The translations under genes and the position numbers were made by a program. A stretch of 64,000 nucleotides of DNA from the NCBI RefSeq assembly GCF_900112645.1, contig NZ_FOMO01000003.1, forward strand, positions 62,001 to 126,000, written 5' to 3'. Positions 50,205-60,651 of this stretch are shown in pieces. The notes under the pieces are model-generated. The model was not told where the DNA came from. It searched no databases and saw only the letters and a list, made by a program, of their open reading frames with translations. The stretch comes from Phytopseudomonas straminea (GTDB lineage: Bacteria > Pseudomonadota > Gammaproteobacteria > Pseudomonadales > Pseudomonadaceae). Each line of letters begins with the position of its first letter. Within the stretch, counting starts at the first letter, position 1.

Positions 50205-50729
50205 ATGACGCTGATTCTGGGAATCGACCCCGGTTCCCGCATTACCGGCTACGGGGTGATACGCGATACCGGGCGTACCTGCGAGTACGTGGCCTCAGGG
50301 TGCATTCGTACCGGCGCCGGGCCGTTGGCCGAGCGCTTGCAGATCGTGTTTCGTGGCGTGAGCGAGGTGATCCGCACCTTCGGCCCAGTGACCATGGGCA
50401 TCGAGCAGGTATTCATGGCGCGCAACGCCGATTCCGCGCTCAAGCTAGGCCAGGCGCGCGGCGCGGCCATCGTCGCTGCGGTCGAGGCGGGCCTGGAGGT
50501 CAGCGAGTACACCGCCACCCAGGTCAAGCAGGCGGTGGTCGGCACTGGCGGCGCCGACAAGGAACAGGTGCAGATGATGGTCATGCACTTACTCAAGCTG
50601 GTGAAGAAGCCGCAGATCGATGCCTCCGATGCCCTGGGGATCGCTCTGTGCCACGCCCACCACCGGCAAAGCCTGATTCCCCATGGCCTGGCTAGCGCCA
50701 AACGGCGCGGCGGCCGGCTTCGTTTATAA
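50205..50729 (+). CDS. ruvC: Holliday-junction endonuclease RuvC
   Basis: 174 residues, full length. [13 protein letters not shown] has the first catalytic Asp, [20 protein letters not shown] the second acidic residue, and [20 protein letters not shown] the last Asp pair. It cuts four-way junctions symmetrically after RuvAB migration. ATG 50205 ([10 protein letters not shown]) is the family start. It is the first gene of ruvC-ruvA-ruvB. Confidence 0.96.
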   Translation: MTLILGIDPGSRITGYGVIRDTGRTCEYVASGCIRTGAGPLAERLQIVFRGVSEVIRTFGPVTMGIEQVFMARNADSALKLGQARGAAIVAAVEAGLEVSEYTATQVKQAVVGTGGADKEQVQMMVMHLLKLVKKPQIDASDALGIALCHAHHRQSLIPHGLASAKRRGGRLRL

Positions 50730-50813
50730 GTATTCGTTCTGGTCGGTAGCGGCTTGTTGCGAGCTGCGCGTGACCTTGAACGGTATTGAATCTTCTATGT
50801 GAGGAATGCGTCG

Positions 50814-51419
50814 GTGATCGGACGTTTACGCGGCACCCTGGCGGAAAAGCAGCCGCCGCATTTGATTCTGGATGTGAATGGTCTGGGCTATGAGCTGGAA
50901 GTCCCCATGACCACGTTGTACCGTTTGCCCCCCGTAGGCGAGCCGCTGACCCTGCACACCCATCTGGTGGTGCGCGAGGATGCTCACCTGCTGTACGGCT
51001 TTTTCGAGAAGCGCGAGCGCGAGCTGTTTCGTGAGCTGATCCGGCTCAACGGCGTCGGCCCGAAGCTCGCACTGGCGTTGATGTCCGGGTTGGAAATCGA
51101 CGAGCTGGTGCGCTGTGTGCAAGCTCAGGATACCGCCGCGCTGGTGAAGATTCCCGGCGTCGGCAAGAAGACCGCCGAGCGTCTGCTGGTCGAGCTCAAG
51201 GATCGCTTCAAGGCCTGGGAAGCGGTGCCTGGCATGGCGCCACTGGTGGTTGAACCTCGTGCTGGAGGCGCAGTCTCAAGCGCGGAGAATGATGCGGTGA
51301 GTGCGCTTATCTCGCTGGGCTACAAGCCTCAGGAAGCCAGTCGCGCCGTTTCGGCAGTCAAAGAAGATGGATTGAGTAGTGAAGACATGATCCGCCGCGC
51401 GCTGAAAGGAATGCTCTAG
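50814..51419 (+). CDS. ruvA: Holliday-junction branch-migration protein RuvA
   Basis: 201 residues beginning at GTG 50814 ([20 protein letters not shown]), with GAGGAATG upstream. The OB-fold N-terminus is followed by two helix-hairpin-helix motifs ([16 protein letters not shown] and [19 protein letters not shown]). The small third domain, [17 protein letters not shown], contacts RuvB. RuvA tetramers hold the junction square-planar. ruvB starts on the base after its TAG stop. Confidence 0.95.
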   Translation: MIGRLRGTLAEKQPPHLILDVNGLGYELEVPMTTLYRLPPVGEPLTLHTHLVVREDAHLLYGFFEKRERELFRELIRLNGVGPKLALALMSGLEIDELVRCVQAQDTAALVKIPGVGKKTAERLLVELKDRFKAWEAVPGMAPLVVEPRAGGAVSSAENDAVSALISLGYKPQEASRAVSAVKEDGLSSEDMIRRALKGML

Positions 51420-52475
51420 ATGCTCGATGCCGACAGGTTGGTGACGGCGGGCAGTCGCGACCGCGACGAGCAGGTCGACCGCGCCATTCGTCCGCTCAAG
51501 TTGGCCGAGTACATCGGTCAACCGGTGGTGCGCGAGCAGATGGAGTTGTTCATCCAGGCGGCGCGTGGGCGCAAGGAATCACTCGATCACACCCTGATCT
51601 TCGGCCCGCCTGGCCTTGGCAAGACCACCCTGGCCAACATCATCGCCCAGGAAATGCAGGTCTCCATCAAAAGCACATCGGGTCCGGTGCTCGAGCGCCC
51701 GGGTGACCTTGCGGCCTTGTTGACCAATCTCGAACCGGGCGACGTGCTGTTCATCGATGAAATCCATCGTCTCTCGCCCATCGTCGAGGAAGTCCTATAC
51801 CCGGCGATGGAAGATTTCCAGCTCGATATCATGATTGGCGAAGGCCCGGCGGCCCGCTCGATCAAGCTGGATCTGCCGCCGTTCACCCTAGTCGGCGCCA
51901 CCACTCGCGCCGGCATGCTCACCAATCCGCTGCGCGACCGTTTCGGGATCGTCCAGCGCCTGGAGTTCTACAGCACCGAGGACCTGGCCACCATCGTCAG
52001 CCGTGCCGCTGGCATCCTTGGTCTGCCCATCGAAGCGCGCGGCGCCGTGGAGATTGCTCGTCGAGCGCGTGGTACGCCGCGTATTGCCAACCGCCTATTG
52101 CGCCGGGTACGCGACTTCGCTGAAGTGCGCGGCCAGGGCGCCATTACCCAGCAGATCGCCGACCTGGCGTTGAACCTGCTGGATGTCGATGAGCGCGGCT
52201 TCGATCATCAGGATCGTCGCCTACTGTTGACCATGATCGAGAAGTTCGATGGCGGCCCGGTGGGTGTCGACAGTCTGGCAGCGGCGATCAGCGAAGAGCG
52301 CCACACCATCGAGGACGTGCTCGAGCCGTACCTGATTCAGCAGGGTTACATCATGCGCACGCCCAGAGGACGTGTTGTGACCCGTCATGCCTATTTGCAC
52401 TTTGGCCTAAATGTTCCCAAGCGAATGGACGAGCGCCCGACGCTCGACCTATTCAACGATGGACACGCGCCATGA
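51420..52475 (+). CDS. ruvB: Holliday-junction branch-migration helicase RuvB
   Basis: 351 residues, an AAA+ motor hexamer. [19 protein letters not shown] is the Walker [20 protein letters not shown] the Walker B, and [19 protein letters not shown] carries sensor and arginine-finger residues. The winged-helix C-terminus has [20 protein letters not shown]. It drives branch migration with RuvA. The end passes into ybgC after 50 bases, linking recombination repair to the tol operon. Confidence 0.97.
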   Translation: MLDADRLVTAGSRDRDEQVDRAIRPLKLAEYIGQPVVREQMELFIQAARGRKESLDHTLIFGPPGLGKTTLANIIAQEMQVSIKSTSGPVLERPGDLAALLTNLEPGDVLFIDEIHRLSPIVEEVLYPAMEDFQLDIMIGEGPAARSIKLDLPPFTLVGATTRAGMLTNPLRDRFGIVQRLEFYSTEDLATIVSRAAGILGLPIEARGAVEIARRARGTPRIANRLLRRVRDFAEVRGQGAITQQIADLALNLLDVDERGFDHQDRRLLLTMIEKFDGGPVGVDSLAAAISEERHTIEDVLEPYLIQQGYIMRTPRGRVVTRHAYLHFGLNVPKRMDERPTLDLFNDGHAP

Positions 52476-52525
52476 AAAAAATACTTGCGCGCCCGATTGG
52501 CAAGACACGGGGCTGGCACTAGAGT

Positions 52526-52981
52526 ATGCGCGCCCAAGATGCCGGTCAGCCGTTTGCACATCGCTGTCGTGTCTATTACGAGGACACCGATGCGGGCGGA
52601 GTGGTCTATTACGTCAACTACCTCAAATTCATGGAGCGGGCCCGTACCGAGCGATTGCGTGAACTGGGTTTTTCCCAATCGACGCTGGCTGGTGAGGGGC
52701 TGCTGTTCGTCGTGCATTCCAGCGAAGCGCGTTACCACGCGCCGGCGCGGCTGGACGACGAGCTGGTAGTCAGCGCCGAGGTATATGAGTTGAACCGTGC
52801 CAGCCTGCGCTTTCGTCAACAGGTGAGGCGGGTTGCAGATAACGTGCTGCTCTGCGAAGGGCAGTTTCTGGTGGCCTGTGTGCGCGCCGATAATTTCAAA
52901 CCCCGGGCCATGTCCCCGTCTCTGCGAACGGCGTTTGCAGGGCAGGGTGACGTTGCCGGTACATCTACTGCAGGAGAGTAA
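52526..52981 (+). CDS. ybgC: acyl-CoA thioesterase YbgC (tol-pal associated)
   Basis: 151 residues of the hot-dog fold 4HBT family. [20 protein letters not shown] carries the catalytic Asp of EDTD, and [14 protein letters not shown] follows. Family members hydrolyse short acyl-CoA thioesters and are associated with phospholipid enzymes. It is the usual first gene of the tol-pal operon; tolQ begins two bases after its stop. Confidence 0.93.
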   Translation: MRAQDAGQPFAHRCRVYYEDTDAGGVVYYVNYLKFMERARTERLRELGFSQSTLAGEGLLFVVHSSEARYHAPARLDDELVVSAEVYELNRASLRFRQQVRRVADNVLLCEGQFLVACVRADNFKPRAMSPSLRTAFAGQGDVAGTSTAGE

Positions 52982-52983
52982 GC

Positions 52984-53685
52984 GTGCAAGCCAACGCAAA
53001 TGCCGTTGACCACATGTCGATGTGGAGTCTGATCAGCAACGCCAGTCTGGTGGTGCAGTTGGTGATGCTCACCCTGGTGGCCGCCTCGGTCATCTCGTGG
53101 GTGATGATTTTCCAGCGCAGCAATTTCCTGCGCTCGGCCAAGCGTTCGCTGGATAGCTTCGAGGAGCGTTTCTGGTCGGGTATCGACCTGTCCAAGCTGT
53201 ATCGCCAGGCCGGCAGCAACCCGGATCCGGACTCGGGCCTGGAGCAGATCTTCCGCGCCGGGTTTAAGGAGTTCTCGCGCCTGCGCCAGCAGCCGGGCAT
53301 GGATCCTGACGCCGTGATGGACGGCGTCGCCCGTTCCATGCGCGTGGCTATTTCCCGTGAGGAAGAAAAGCTGGAAACCAGCCTGCCGTTCCTCGCCACC
53401 GTCGGTTCCACCAGCCCGTACATCGGTCTGTTCGGCACCGTATGGGGGATCATGAACTCCTTCCGCGGCCTGGCGCAGGTTCAGCAGGCCACCCTGGCGA
53501 CCGTCGCTCCAGGTATTGCCGAGGCACTGATCGCTACGGCCATCGGTCTGTTCGCGGCCATCCCGGCGGTCATCGCCTACAACCGTTTCTCCGCTCGCGG
53601 TGAAATGCTGATCGGCCGCTACTACACCTTCGCCGACGAATTCCAGGCGATCCTGCACCGCAAAGTACACAGCAGCGAAGAATAA
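52984..53685 (+). CDS. tolQ: Tol-Pal proton channel TolQ
   Basis: 233 residues from GTG 52984 with AGGAG upstream. Three membrane segments: SLVVQLVMLTLVAASVISWV near the start, VGSTSPYIGLFGTVWGIMNS and IAEALIATAIGLFAAIPAVI later. Large cytoplasmic part between helices 1 and 2. With TolR it converts proton flow into TolA movement for outer-membrane constriction during division. Nearly the same as P. aeruginosa TolQ as remembered. Confidence 0.96.
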   Translation: MQANANAVDHMSMWSLISNASLVVQLVMLTLVAASVISWVMIFQRSNFLRSAKRSLDSFEERFWSGIDLSKLYRQAGSNPDPDSGLEQIFRAGFKEFSRLRQQPGMDPDAVMDGVARSMRVAISREEEKLETSLPFLATVGSTSPYIGLFGTVWGIMNSFRGLAQVQQATLATVAPGIAEALIATAIGLFAAIPAVIAYNRFSARGEMLIGRYYTFADEFQAILHRKVHSSEE

Positions 53686-53718
53686 GCTTCCGGCGCACTC
53701 AACACAGGTTTCAATACC

Positions 53719-54177
53719 ATGGCCAGAGCCAGAATTCGCAACAGACGCAAGCCCGTCGCCGAGATGAACGTGGTGCCCTACATCGACGTGATGTTGGTGC
53801 TGCTGGTCATCTTCATGGTGACGGCGCCGATGCTCAACCAGGGCGTCAAGGTCGACCTGCCGCAGGTCAGCAGCGATGTGCTGCCCCAGGATAACGATTC
53901 CCAGGTGCTGACCATTTCCATCAAGTCCGACAAGTCGTACTACTGGAACATGGGCACCGAGGTGGACACCGATACGGTTCAGGATCGCGCCCTGACGCTG
54001 GATGAAATGACCCGCGCAGTGACCGCCATCATCAACCAGAGCCGCAGTCAGGGTAAGCAGGTGCAGGTGTTCGTGCGCGGCGACAAGGCCGTCGATTACG
54101 GCACCGTGATGTCCGCCATGGGCGGCCTGCAGCAGTCGGGCGTGGGTAACGTCGGCCTGATCACCGAGGCGCCCTGA
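53719..54177 (+). CDS. tolR: Tol-Pal stator protein TolR
   Basis: 152 residues, ExbD/TolR family. VAEMNVVPYIDVMLVLLVIF holds the single membrane helix and the essential Asp of YIDVMLVL. The periplasmic part ends with VDYGTVMSAMGGLQQSGVGN. Works with TolQ as the proton-driven stator. The TGA stop shares one base with the tolA ATG (TGATG). Confidence 0.96.
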   Translation: MARARIRNRRKPVAEMNVVPYIDVMLVLLVIFMVTAPMLNQGVKVDLPQVSSDVLPQDNDSQVLTISIKSDKSYYWNMGTEVDTDTVQDRALTLDEMTRAVTAIINQSRSQGKQVQVFVRGDKAVDYGTVMSAMGGLQQSGVGNVGLITEAP

Positions 54178-55193
54178 TGCAGCAGCGTGAACGCTCACCT
54201 TCGGAAAGCCTGTTCTGGCCGGTGGTTTGGGCCGTAGGGCTGCACGTGCTGATGTTCGGCATGTTGTTCGTCAGTTTCGCCTTCGCACCCGAGCTGCCGC
54301 CGGCAAAACCGATCGTGCAGGCTACCCTGTACCAATTGAAGTCGCAGAGCCAGGCCACTACCCAGACCAACCAGAAGATTGCCGGCGAAGCGAAGAAGAC
54401 TGCCGCGCCGCAATACGAAACCGAGCAGCTGGAACAGAAAAAGGCCGAGGCCGAAAAACAGGCTCAGGCCAAGGCTGAGGCGCAGAAGCAGGCAGAGGCC
54501 AAAGCGGCGGAACAAAAGAAAGCCGACGAGGCTCGAAAAGCCGATGCAGCCAAGAAGGCTGAGGCCGATGCCGCAGCGAAAGCTGCCGAGCAGAAGAAGC
54601 TCGCTGATGTAGCGGCGAAGAAGAAAGCAGCGGAAGAGGCCGAGAAGAAAAAGGCCGCTGACGAAGCAGCGAAGAAAAAAGCCGCCGAGGATGCCAAGAA
54701 AAAGGCAGCCGAAGAGGCGAAGAAGAAAGCGGCAGCTGAAGCAGCCAAGAAAAAGGCTGCCGAAGATGCCAAGAAGAAAGCGGCGCAGGCGGCAGAGCGC
54801 AAGGCGGTCGAGGACAAGAAGGCAGCGGCACTGGCCGAGCTGCTGTCCGACGATACCGAGCGTCAGCAGGCGCTGGCAGAGACCCAGGGTGACCAGGTCG
54901 CCGGCAGTCTTGATGATCTGATCGTCAAACTGGTGAGTGAGCAGTGGCGACGTCCGCCGTCTGCTCGCAATGGCATGAGCGTTGAAGTGCTGATCGAGAT
55001 GTTGCCCGATGGCACCATCACCAATGCCAGCGTGAGTCGCTCCAGCGGTGATGCGCCCTTCGACAGTTCAGCGGTACAGGCAGTACGCAACGTGGGGCGT
55101 ATTGCAGAAATGCAGCAGCTTGATCGTGCCACGTTCGATCGGCTTTACCGGCAGCGTCGTGCCGTCTTCAAACCGGAGGATTTAGGTCTGTGA
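54177..55193 (+). CDS. tolA: Tol-Pal spanning protein TolA
   Basis: 338 residues. An N-terminal membrane helix ([20 protein letters not shown]) is followed by a long Ala/Lys/Glu-rich helical domain (about residues 60-225, runs such as [20 protein letters not shown]) that crosses the periplasm. The globular domain III ([20 protein letters not shown] onward) binds TolB and Pal. Domain III is also used by some colicins and phages. It overlaps tolB by four bases (GTGA). The low-complexity DNA is coding repeats, not a separate element. Confidence 0.95.
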   Translation: MQQRERSPSESLFWPVVWAVGLHVLMFGMLFVSFAFAPELPPAKPIVQATLYQLKSQSQATTQTNQKIAGEAKKTAAPQYETEQLEQKKAEAEKQAQAKAEAQKQAEAKAAEQKKADEARKADAAKKAEADAAAKAAEQKKLADVAAKKKAAEEAEKKKAADEAAKKKAAEDAKKKAAEEAKKKAAAEAAKKKAAEDAKKKAAQAAERKAVEDKKAAALAELLSDDTERQQALAETQGDQVAGSLDDLIVKLVSEQWRRPPSARNGMSVEVLIEMLPDGTITNASVSRSSGDAPFDSSAVQAVRNVGRIAEMQQLDRATFDRLYRQRRAVFKPEDLGL

Positions 55194-56488
55194 ATACCCT
55201 GATGCGAATCGTTGTACTGGGCCTGGCCATGCTGGTCGGTACCGTGCAAGCGGCTGATCCCTTGGTCATCAGTACCGGTACTGATCGAGCCACTCCCATT
55301 GCTGTAGTACCTTTCGGCTGGCAGGGCGGCAATGTGCTGCCCGAAGACATCTCTACCATCGTCGGTAACGATCTGCGCAACACTGGCGTGTTCGAACCGA
55401 TTCCGCGCCAGAATATGATCAGCCTGCCGACTCAGGCCAGCGAGGTCATCTTCCGCGACTGGAAGGCGCTCGGTGCTCAGTACGTGCTGGTCGGCAACAT
55501 CGTGCCCAATGGCGCGCGCCTGCAGGTGCAATACGCGCTGTTCAACGTGGCGACCGAGCAGCAGGTGATGACCGGCACCGTAGGTGGCGGCACCGATCAG
55601 CTGCGCGACATGGCGCACTACATTGCTGACCAGTCGTTCGAGAAGCTCACCGGCGTCAAGGGTGCCTTCTCCACGCGCATGCTCTACGTGACGGCCGAGC
55701 GCTTCGGTGTGAACAACACCCGCTACACCCTGCAACGCTCGGACTATGACGGTGCCCGCGCCGTGACCCTGCTGCAGTCGCGCGAGCCAATTCTGTCGCC
55801 GTCCTTCGCTTCCGATGGCAAGCGCATCGCCTATGTGTCGTTCGAGCAGAAGCGCCCGCGCATCTTCGTGCAGAACGTCGATACCGGTCGCCGCGAGCAG
55901 ATCACCAATTTCGAAGGCCTCAATGGCGCGCCGGCCTGGTCGCCGGACGGCAGCAAGCTGGCGTTCACCCTGTCGCGTGACGGCAACCCGGAAATCTACG
56001 TAATGGACATGGGTTCGCGTAACCTGCGTCGCATCACCAACAATTCGGCTATCGATACCGAGCCGTTCTGGGGCAAGGATGGCCAGACCATCTATTTCAC
56101 CTCCGACCGTTCCGGCAAGCCGCAAATCTATAAGACCAACATCAATTCTGGTGCGGTCGACCGAGTGACCTTCGTCGGTAACTACAATGCCAACCCTAAA
56201 TTGTCCGCTGACGAAAAAACCCTGGTAATGATTCATCGCCAGGATGGTTACACCGTGTTCAAGGTAGCGGCTCAGGACCTGGAACGCGGCAATCTGCGCA
56301 TTCTTTCAGATACAAGTTTGGATGAGTCGCCTACTGTTGCGCCCAATGGCACCATGATAATCTACGCTACCCGCCAGCAGGGGCGGGGAGTCCTGATGTT
56401 AGCGTCCACCAATGGTCGCGTTAGGCTCCCTCTACCTACCGCTCAAGGCGAAGTTCGAGAGCCATCCTGGTCCCCCTTCCTGAACTGA
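55190..56488 (+). CDS. tolB: Tol-Pal periplasmic protein TolB
   Basis: 432 residues from GTG 55190. The signal peptide ([17 protein letters not shown]) gives a periplasmic protein with an N-terminal alpha/beta domain ([20 protein letters not shown]). A six-bladed WD-like propeller made of TolB repeats follows ([40 protein letters not shown]). It binds Pal and TolA alternately. Start overlaps the tolA stop. Confidence 0.96.
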   Translation: MNTLMRIVVLGLAMLVGTVQAADPLVISTGTDRATPIAVVPFGWQGGNVLPEDISTIVGNDLRNTGVFEPIPRQNMISLPTQASEVIFRDWKALGAQYVLVGNIVPNGARLQVQYALFNVATEQQVMTGTVGGGTDQLRDMAHYIADQSFEKLTGVKGAFSTRMLYVTAERFGVNNTRYTLQRSDYDGARAVTLLQSREPILSPSFASDGKRIAYVSFEQKRPRIFVQNVDTGRREQITNFEGLNGAPAWSPDGSKLAFTLSRDGNPEIYVMDMGSRNLRRITNNSAIDTEPFWGKDGQTIYFTSDRSGKPQIYKTNINSGAVDRVTFVGNYNANPKLSADEKTLVMIHRQDGYTVFKVAAQDLERGNLRILSDTSLDESPTVAPNGTMIIYATRQQGRGVLMLASTNGRVRLPLPTAQGEVREPSWSPFLN

Positions 56489-56545
56489 TGCGCGGTGCTT
56501 TACCTGTTTGATGCTTAACACACTGGGGTTCATTAGGAGTTACAC

Positions 56546-57043
56546 ATGGAAATGCTGAAATTTGGCAAGTTTGCTGCACTGAGCCTGGCTCTCGCCGTGG
56601 CTGTTGGCTGTTCCTCCAAAGGCGGCGACGCTGCTGGCGAAGGCGCTGTAGATCCGAACGCTGGCTACGGTGCTAACACCGGCGCCGTTGATGGCAGCCT
56701 GAGTGAAGAAGCCGCTCTGCGCGCTATCACCACTTTCTACTTCGAATACGACAGCTCTGACCTGAAGCCGGAAGCCATGCGCGCTCTGGACGTTCATGCC
56801 AAGGACCTGAAAGCCAACGGCGCTCGCGTCGTTCTGGAAGGCCACGCTGACGAGCGCGGTACCCGCGAATACAACATGGCTCTGGGCGAGCGTCGCGCCA
56901 AGGCCGTTCAGCGTTACCTGGTTCTGCAGGGCGTTTCCCCTGCTCAGCTGGAGCTGGTTTCCTACGGCGAAGAGCGTCCGGTTGCTACTGGCAATGACGA
57001 GCAGTCCTGGGCCCAGAACCGTCGCGTCGAGCTGCGTAAGTAA
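56546..57043 (+). CDS. pal: peptidoglycan-associated lipoprotein Pal/OprL
   Basis: 165 residues. Signal peptide with lipobox AVGC (C22). The OmpA-like domain (from residue 60) has [20 protein letters not shown] and [20 protein letters not shown], the peptidoglycan-binding Asp and Arg residues. It anchors the outer membrane to the wall and is moved by Tol proteins. AGGAG precedes the ATG at 56546. Codon use here is more T-rich than the neighbours, as often in highly expressed envelope genes. Confidence 0.96.
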   Translation: MEMLKFGKFAALSLALAVAVGCSSKGGDAAGEGAVDPNAGYGANTGAVDGSLSEEAALRAITTFYFEYDSSDLKPEAMRALDVHAKDLKANGARVVLEGHADERGTREYNMALGERRAKAVQRYLVLQGVSPAQLELVSYGEERPVATGNDEQSWAQNRRVELRK

Positions 57044-57049
57044 TTCGAT

Positions 57050-57856
57050 ATGCGAATTTGCCAGCGTGTAGTAACCGCTATGGTCCTGAGTCTGCCGCTT
57101 GCGGCTTTTGCTCAGGTGCCCGTACAAGATGGCAGCACCGGTAACGGTGGTGGCAACTCGAATGCCGGTTACGGCACGTCTGGCGCCTACGCTGGAGGTG
57201 GGGTGCAAACTCCATCTACAGCGCAGGGCATGCTGTTCAGTCAGCTCCAGCAGATGCAGCAGGATATTGCGCAACTGCGTGGCATGCTCGAAGAGCAGCA
57301 GAACGATATTCAGCGTTTGAAGAAGGAAAGCCTGGAGCGTTATCAGGACCTCGACAAACGACTGAGTAGTGGCCCCGCCACACAGAATTCTCAAACCGCG
57401 GGTGCCAGCAATGGTGCCGGTGGTACGTCCGCAGGTGCGGGCGAGGCAGGGCAGCAAGCCTCTGCCGAGCCGGCCGATCCTGCGAAGGAAAAGCTGTTCT
57501 ACGATGCAGCTTTCGACTTGATCAAAGCCAAGGATTTCGACAAGGCAAGCCAGGCATTCGCCGCTTTCCTGCGTCGTTATCCCAACAGTCAGTACGCCGG
57601 CAACGCGCAATACTGGCTGGGTGAGGTTAACCTCGCCAAGGGCGATCTGCAGGGCGCGAGCCAGGCATTCGCCAAGGTCAGCCAAGCCTATCCGCAGCAC
57701 AGCAAGGTGCCGGATTCACTGTATAAGCTGGCCGATGTGGAAATCCGCATGGGCAACAACGACAAGGCCAAGAGCACCTTGCAGCAGGTCATCGCCCAGT
57801 ATCCGGGCACCTCTGCCGCTCAGTTGGCGCAGCGTGATCTGCAGCGTATTCGCTGA
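57050..57856 (+). CDS. cpoB: cell-division coordinator CpoB (YbgF)
   Basis: 268 residues. Signal peptide (VVTAMVLSLPLAAFAQ), a Gly/Asn-rich linker, a coiled coil (LQQMQQDIAQLRGMLEEQQN, about 65-105), then TPR repeats to the end (DAAFDLIKAKDFDKASQAFA, QYWLGEVNLAKGDLQGASQA). In E. coli CpoB links TolA with PBP1b and division. The start is seven bases after pal, so it ends the tol-pal operon. Confidence 0.93.
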   Translation: MRICQRVVTAMVLSLPLAAFAQVPVQDGSTGNGGGNSNAGYGTSGAYAGGGVQTPSTAQGMLFSQLQQMQQDIAQLRGMLEEQQNDIQRLKKESLERYQDLDKRLSSGPATQNSQTAGASNGAGGTSAGAGEAGQQASAEPADPAKEKLFYDAAFDLIKAKDFDKASQAFAAFLRRYPNSQYAGNAQYWLGEVNLAKGDLQGASQAFAKVSQAYPQHSKVPDSLYKLADVEIRMGNNDKAKSTLQQVIAQYPGTSAAQLAQRDLQRIR

Positions 57857-57874
57857 TCGGAACGCTTATTCAAG

Positions 57875-57902
57875 AAACCCGCGCCAGTCGCGGGTTTTTT
57901 AT
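57875..57902 (+). terminator. Rho-independent terminator of the tol-pal operon
   Basis: AAACCCGCG, CCAGT, CGCGGGTTTTTTA, 18 bases after cpoB. Confidence 0.92.
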
Positions 57903-58031
57903 GCCTGGAAAATGGGTGGCCACCGTGCGACTTCTGAGCGATGGCCTGCCACCGCGTGTTTCGTTTAGAATTGCCGCCCTTTTTCGCAACGGAGGCGGAT
58001 GGCCTGTTTAGCTGTCACGCCCGGTGCCCCT

Positions 58032-58679
58032 ATGAAAGATACCCTGCGCATCACCGAGATTTTCTTCTCGCTGCAGGGGGAAGCGCGTACCGCCGGCTTG
58101 CCGACAGTATTCGTGCGCCTGACCGGCTGCCCCCTGCGCTGTCAATACTGCGACACCGCCTATGCCTTCAGCGGCGGCGAGTTACTTACCCTGGATGCCA
58201 TTCTCGAACAGGTGGCGAGCTACCGGCCGCGATACGTCTGCGTGACTGGTGGTGAGCCGTTGGCGCAGCCCAACTGCATCCCCCTGCTCGAAAAACTGTG
58301 CGATGCCGGCTACGACGTTTCTCTGGAAACCAGCGGAGCGCTGGACGTTGCCGCCGTCGATCCTCGGGTCAGCAAGGTTGTGGACCTGAAAACCCCGGGC
58401 TCGGCCGAAATGGGCCGCAACCGCTACGAGAACATCGTGCACCTGCAGCCGCGCGATCAGGTCAAGTTCGTGATCTGTTCGCGCGAGGACTACGACTGGT
58501 CGGTGAGCAAGGTCATTCAGTACGACCTTCCCGCACGTGTCGGTGAAGTGCTGTTCTCGCCCAGCCATGGGCAGGTCAGCGGTCGCCAGTTGGCCGAGTG
58601 GGTGATTGCGGACAACCTGCCGGTACGCATGCAGCTGCAGTTGCACAAGATTCTTTGGAACGATGAGCCGGGGCATTGA
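58032..58679 (+). CDS. queE: 7-carboxy-7-deazaguanine synthase
   Basis: 215 residues of a radical-SAM enzyme forming CDG for queuosine. The shortened cluster motif reads [13 protein letters not shown] (C-x3-C-x2-C), and [10 protein letters not shown] is the SAM-binding GGE motif. ATG 58032 ([17 protein letters not shown]) is the family start but has no good ribosome-binding site; ATG 57999 is preceded by GGAGG and would add eleven residues. queC follows after one base. Confidence 0.94.
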   Translation: MKDTLRITEIFFSLQGEARTAGLPTVFVRLTGCPLRCQYCDTAYAFSGGELLTLDAILEQVASYRPRYVCVTGGEPLAQPNCIPLLEKLCDAGYDVSLETSGALDVAAVDPRVSKVVDLKTPGSAEMGRNRYENIVHLQPRDQVKFVICSREDYDWSVSKVIQYDLPARVGEVLFSPSHGQVSGRQLAEWVIADNLPVRMQLQLHKILWNDEPGH

Positions 58680-58680
58680 C

Positions 58681-59355
58681 ATGAGCGATAAGAAAGCGGT
58701 CATCCTGCTGTCGGGCGGCCTCGATTCCGCCACTGTGGTGGCAATGGCCAGGGAGCAGGGTTACAGCTGCTACAGCATGAGTTTCGATTACGGGCAGCGG
58801 CATCGCTCCGAGCTGCAGGCGGCCGAGCGGGTGGCGCGCCAGCTCGGCGTGGTCGAGCACAAGGTCATCGGCATCAATCTCGATGGTATCGGTGGTTCGG
58901 CGCTGACCGATGCCAGCATCGAGGTACCGCAGAGCCCGACCACGGGCATTCCGGTCACCTATGTACCGGCTCGCAATACCGTGTTCCTGTCCCTGGCGCT
59001 GGGTTGGGCCGAGGTGCTGGAGGCCCAGGACATCTTTATCGGTGTCAATGCGGTGGACTATTCGGGCTACCCGGATTGTCGACCGGAGTTCGTCAGCGCG
59101 TTCGAGCACATGGCCAACCTGGCGACCAAGATGGGTGTGGAAGGGCGGCGCGTTCGTATCCAGGCGCCGCTGCAGATGCTCAGCAAAGCCGAGATCGTGC
59201 AGGCAGGCTCGCGTCTGGGGGTCGATTACGGCCTCACCGTTTCCTGCTACCTGGCCGATGTCGATGGTCGTGCCTGCGGCAAGTGCGACAGCTGTAGGCT
59301 GCGCGCAGCGGGTTTTGTGGCGGCCGGTATGCCTGACCCAACGCGCTATCAGTGA
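58681..59355 (+). CDS. queC: 7-cyano-7-deazaguanine synthase
   Basis: 224 residues. [19 protein letters not shown] is the PP-loop for ATP, and [10 protein letters not shown] with an earlier Cys forms the zinc site. It turns CDG and ammonia into preQ0. It starts one base after queE, so the two are translated together. No preQ1 riboswitch was seen upstream. Confidence 0.95.
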   Translation: MSDKKAVILLSGGLDSATVVAMAREQGYSCYSMSFDYGQRHRSELQAAERVARQLGVVEHKVIGINLDGIGGSALTDASIEVPQSPTTGIPVTYVPARNTVFLSLALGWAEVLEAQDIFIGVNAVDYSGYPDCRPEFVSAFEHMANLATKMGVEGRRVRIQAPLQMLSKAEIVQAGSRLGVDYGLTVSCYLADVDGRACGKCDSCRLRAAGFVAAGMPDPTRYQ

Positions 59356-59393
59356 AAAGAATGCAGGGGCAGTAAAAAAGTTTTCGGCGGGTG

Positions 59394-59421
59394 TTGAATT
59401 CCTGAGTTAAATCAGTATCAT
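59394..59421 (+). promoter_or_regulatory. probable promoter of tRNA-Lys
   Basis: TTGAAT, 16 bases, TATCAT, 14 bases before the mature tRNA 5' end. Confidence 0.6.
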
Positions 59422-59435
59422 AGCGCTCGCACCAC

Positions 59436-59511
59436 GGGTCGTTAGCTCAGTTGGTAGAGCAGTTGGCTTTTAACCAATTGGTCGTAGGTTCGAATCCTAC
59501 ACGACCCACCA
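59436..59511 (+). tRNA. tRNA-Lys (TTT)
   Basis: 76 bases, GGGTCGTTAGCTCAG at the start, anticodon loop CTTTTAA, T-loop TTCGAAT, acceptor CGACCC with encoded ACCA end. A terminator follows at 59540-59575. Confidence 0.98.
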
Positions 59512-59539
59512 TCTCAAGCCTTCTAAGTGAAGGCGCACT

Positions 59540-59575
59540 AAAAAGCCCGAATCTCTACAGAGGTTCGGGCTTTTT
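59540..59575. terminator. Rho-independent terminator
   Basis: AAAAAGCCCGAATCTCT, loop, AGAGGTTCGGGCTTTTT, symmetric with A and T tracts; serves tRNA-Lys and the convergent ilvE. Confidence 0.92.
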
Positions 59576-59631
59576 AGTTTCTGTCTCAAGGAACCGGGCT
59601 GGCAGCTCCAGGGAGCCGCCAGCTGCGCGGT

Positions 59632-60651
59632 TTACACCTTGACGATCCAGCCTTCTGGGGCTTCGACGTCACCGGACTGCACGCCGGTCAGTTCAGCGTA
59701 CAGGCGGCTGACCACCGGGCCGACTTCCTTCTCGCTGTGGAACACGTGCAGCTTGCCGTTGTACTCGATGCCGCCGATCGGTGTGATCACCGCCGCGGTG
59801 CCGCAAGCGCCGGCTTCCTTGAATTCGCTCAGCTTGTCGATGAACACGTCGCCTTCGATGACCTTCAGGCCCAGGCGGCTCTGGGCCAGTTCGATCAGCG
59901 ACAGGCGGGTGATGCCTGGCAGTACCGACGGTGATTTCGGGGTGACGAATTCGTCGTTGTGGGTGATGGCGAAGAAGTTGGCCGAGCCGACTTCCTCGAT
60001 CTTGGTGTGGGTCTGCGGATCGAGGTAGATACAGTCGGCGAAGTTGTTCTTTTTGGCTTGCGAGCCCGGCATCAGGCTGGCGGCGTAGTTGCCGCCGACC
60101 TTGGCGGCGCCGGTGCCCTGAGGCGCGGCACGGTCATAGCTGGAGATCACGAAGTTGTTCGGCTTCATGCCGCCTTTGAAGTACGGGCCGACCGGGATGC
60201 AGAAGACCGAGAAGATGAACTCGGGTGCGGTACGCACGCCGATGTTGTCGCCCACGCCGATCACGAACGGGCGCAGATACAGCGCGCCGCCCGAGCCATA
60301 CGGCGGAATGAAGCGCTCATTGGCTTTGGCCACCTGCTTGCAGGCTTCGATGAACTGCTCGGTCGACGGCGCCGGCATCAGCAGGCGGGCGCAGCTGCGC
60401 TGCATGCGCAGGGCGTTCTGGTCGGGGCGGAACAGATTGATCGAGCCGTCCTTGCAGCGGTAGGCCTTGAGGCCCTCGAAGCACTGCTGGCCGTAGTGCA
60501 GGGCGGTCGAGCCCTCGCTGATGTGCAGCACGTTGTCTTCGGTCAGCGTGCCCTGATCCCAGTCGCCGTTGCGCCAGTGCGACAGGTAGCGCTGGTCGGT
60601 CTTGATGTAGTCGAAACCCAGCTTGTCCCATTCGATGTTTTCGTAAGCCAT
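59632..60651 (-). CDS. ilvE: branched-chain amino acid aminotransferase, type II
   Basis: 339 residues, longer than the 307-residue IlvE of P. aeruginosa PA5013, so it belongs to the type II branch. LHYGQQCFEGLKAYRCKDGS is the substrate loop, GTGAAKVGGNYAASLMPG carries the PLP-binding Lys, and EAGACGTAAVITPIGGIEY binds the phosphate. It transaminates Val, Leu and Ile with 2-oxoglutarate. ATG 60651 has GAGGATGTC upstream; the open frame runs further without family match. Confidence 0.93.
   Translation of the reverse strand: MAYENIEWDKLGFDYIKTDQRYLSHWRNGDWDQGTLTEDNVLHISEGSTALHYGQQCFEGLKAYRCKDGSINLFRPDQNALRMQRSCARLLMPAPSTEQFIEACKQVAKANERFIPPYGSGGALYLRPFVIGVGDNIGVRTAPEFIFSVFCIPVGPYFKGGMKPNNFVISSYDRAAPQGTGAAKVGGNYAASLMPGSQAKKNNFADCIYLDPQTHTKIEEVGSANFFAITHNDEFVTPKSPSVLPGITRLSLIELAQSRLGLKVIEGDVFIDKLSEFKEAGACGTAAVITPIGGIEYNGKLHVFHSEKEVGPVVSRLYAELTGVQSGDVEAPEGWIVKV

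Noticed and set aside
54440..54840. Repetitive AAGAAAGC-type DNA resembling a tandem repeat element or CRISPR
   Set aside because: It encodes the Ala/Lys/Glu-rich helical domain II of TolA; units are not regular and have no spacers.
57903..58031. preQ1 riboswitch upstream of queE-queC
   Set aside because: No matching hairpin with an A-rich tail of the preQ1 type could be found by eye.
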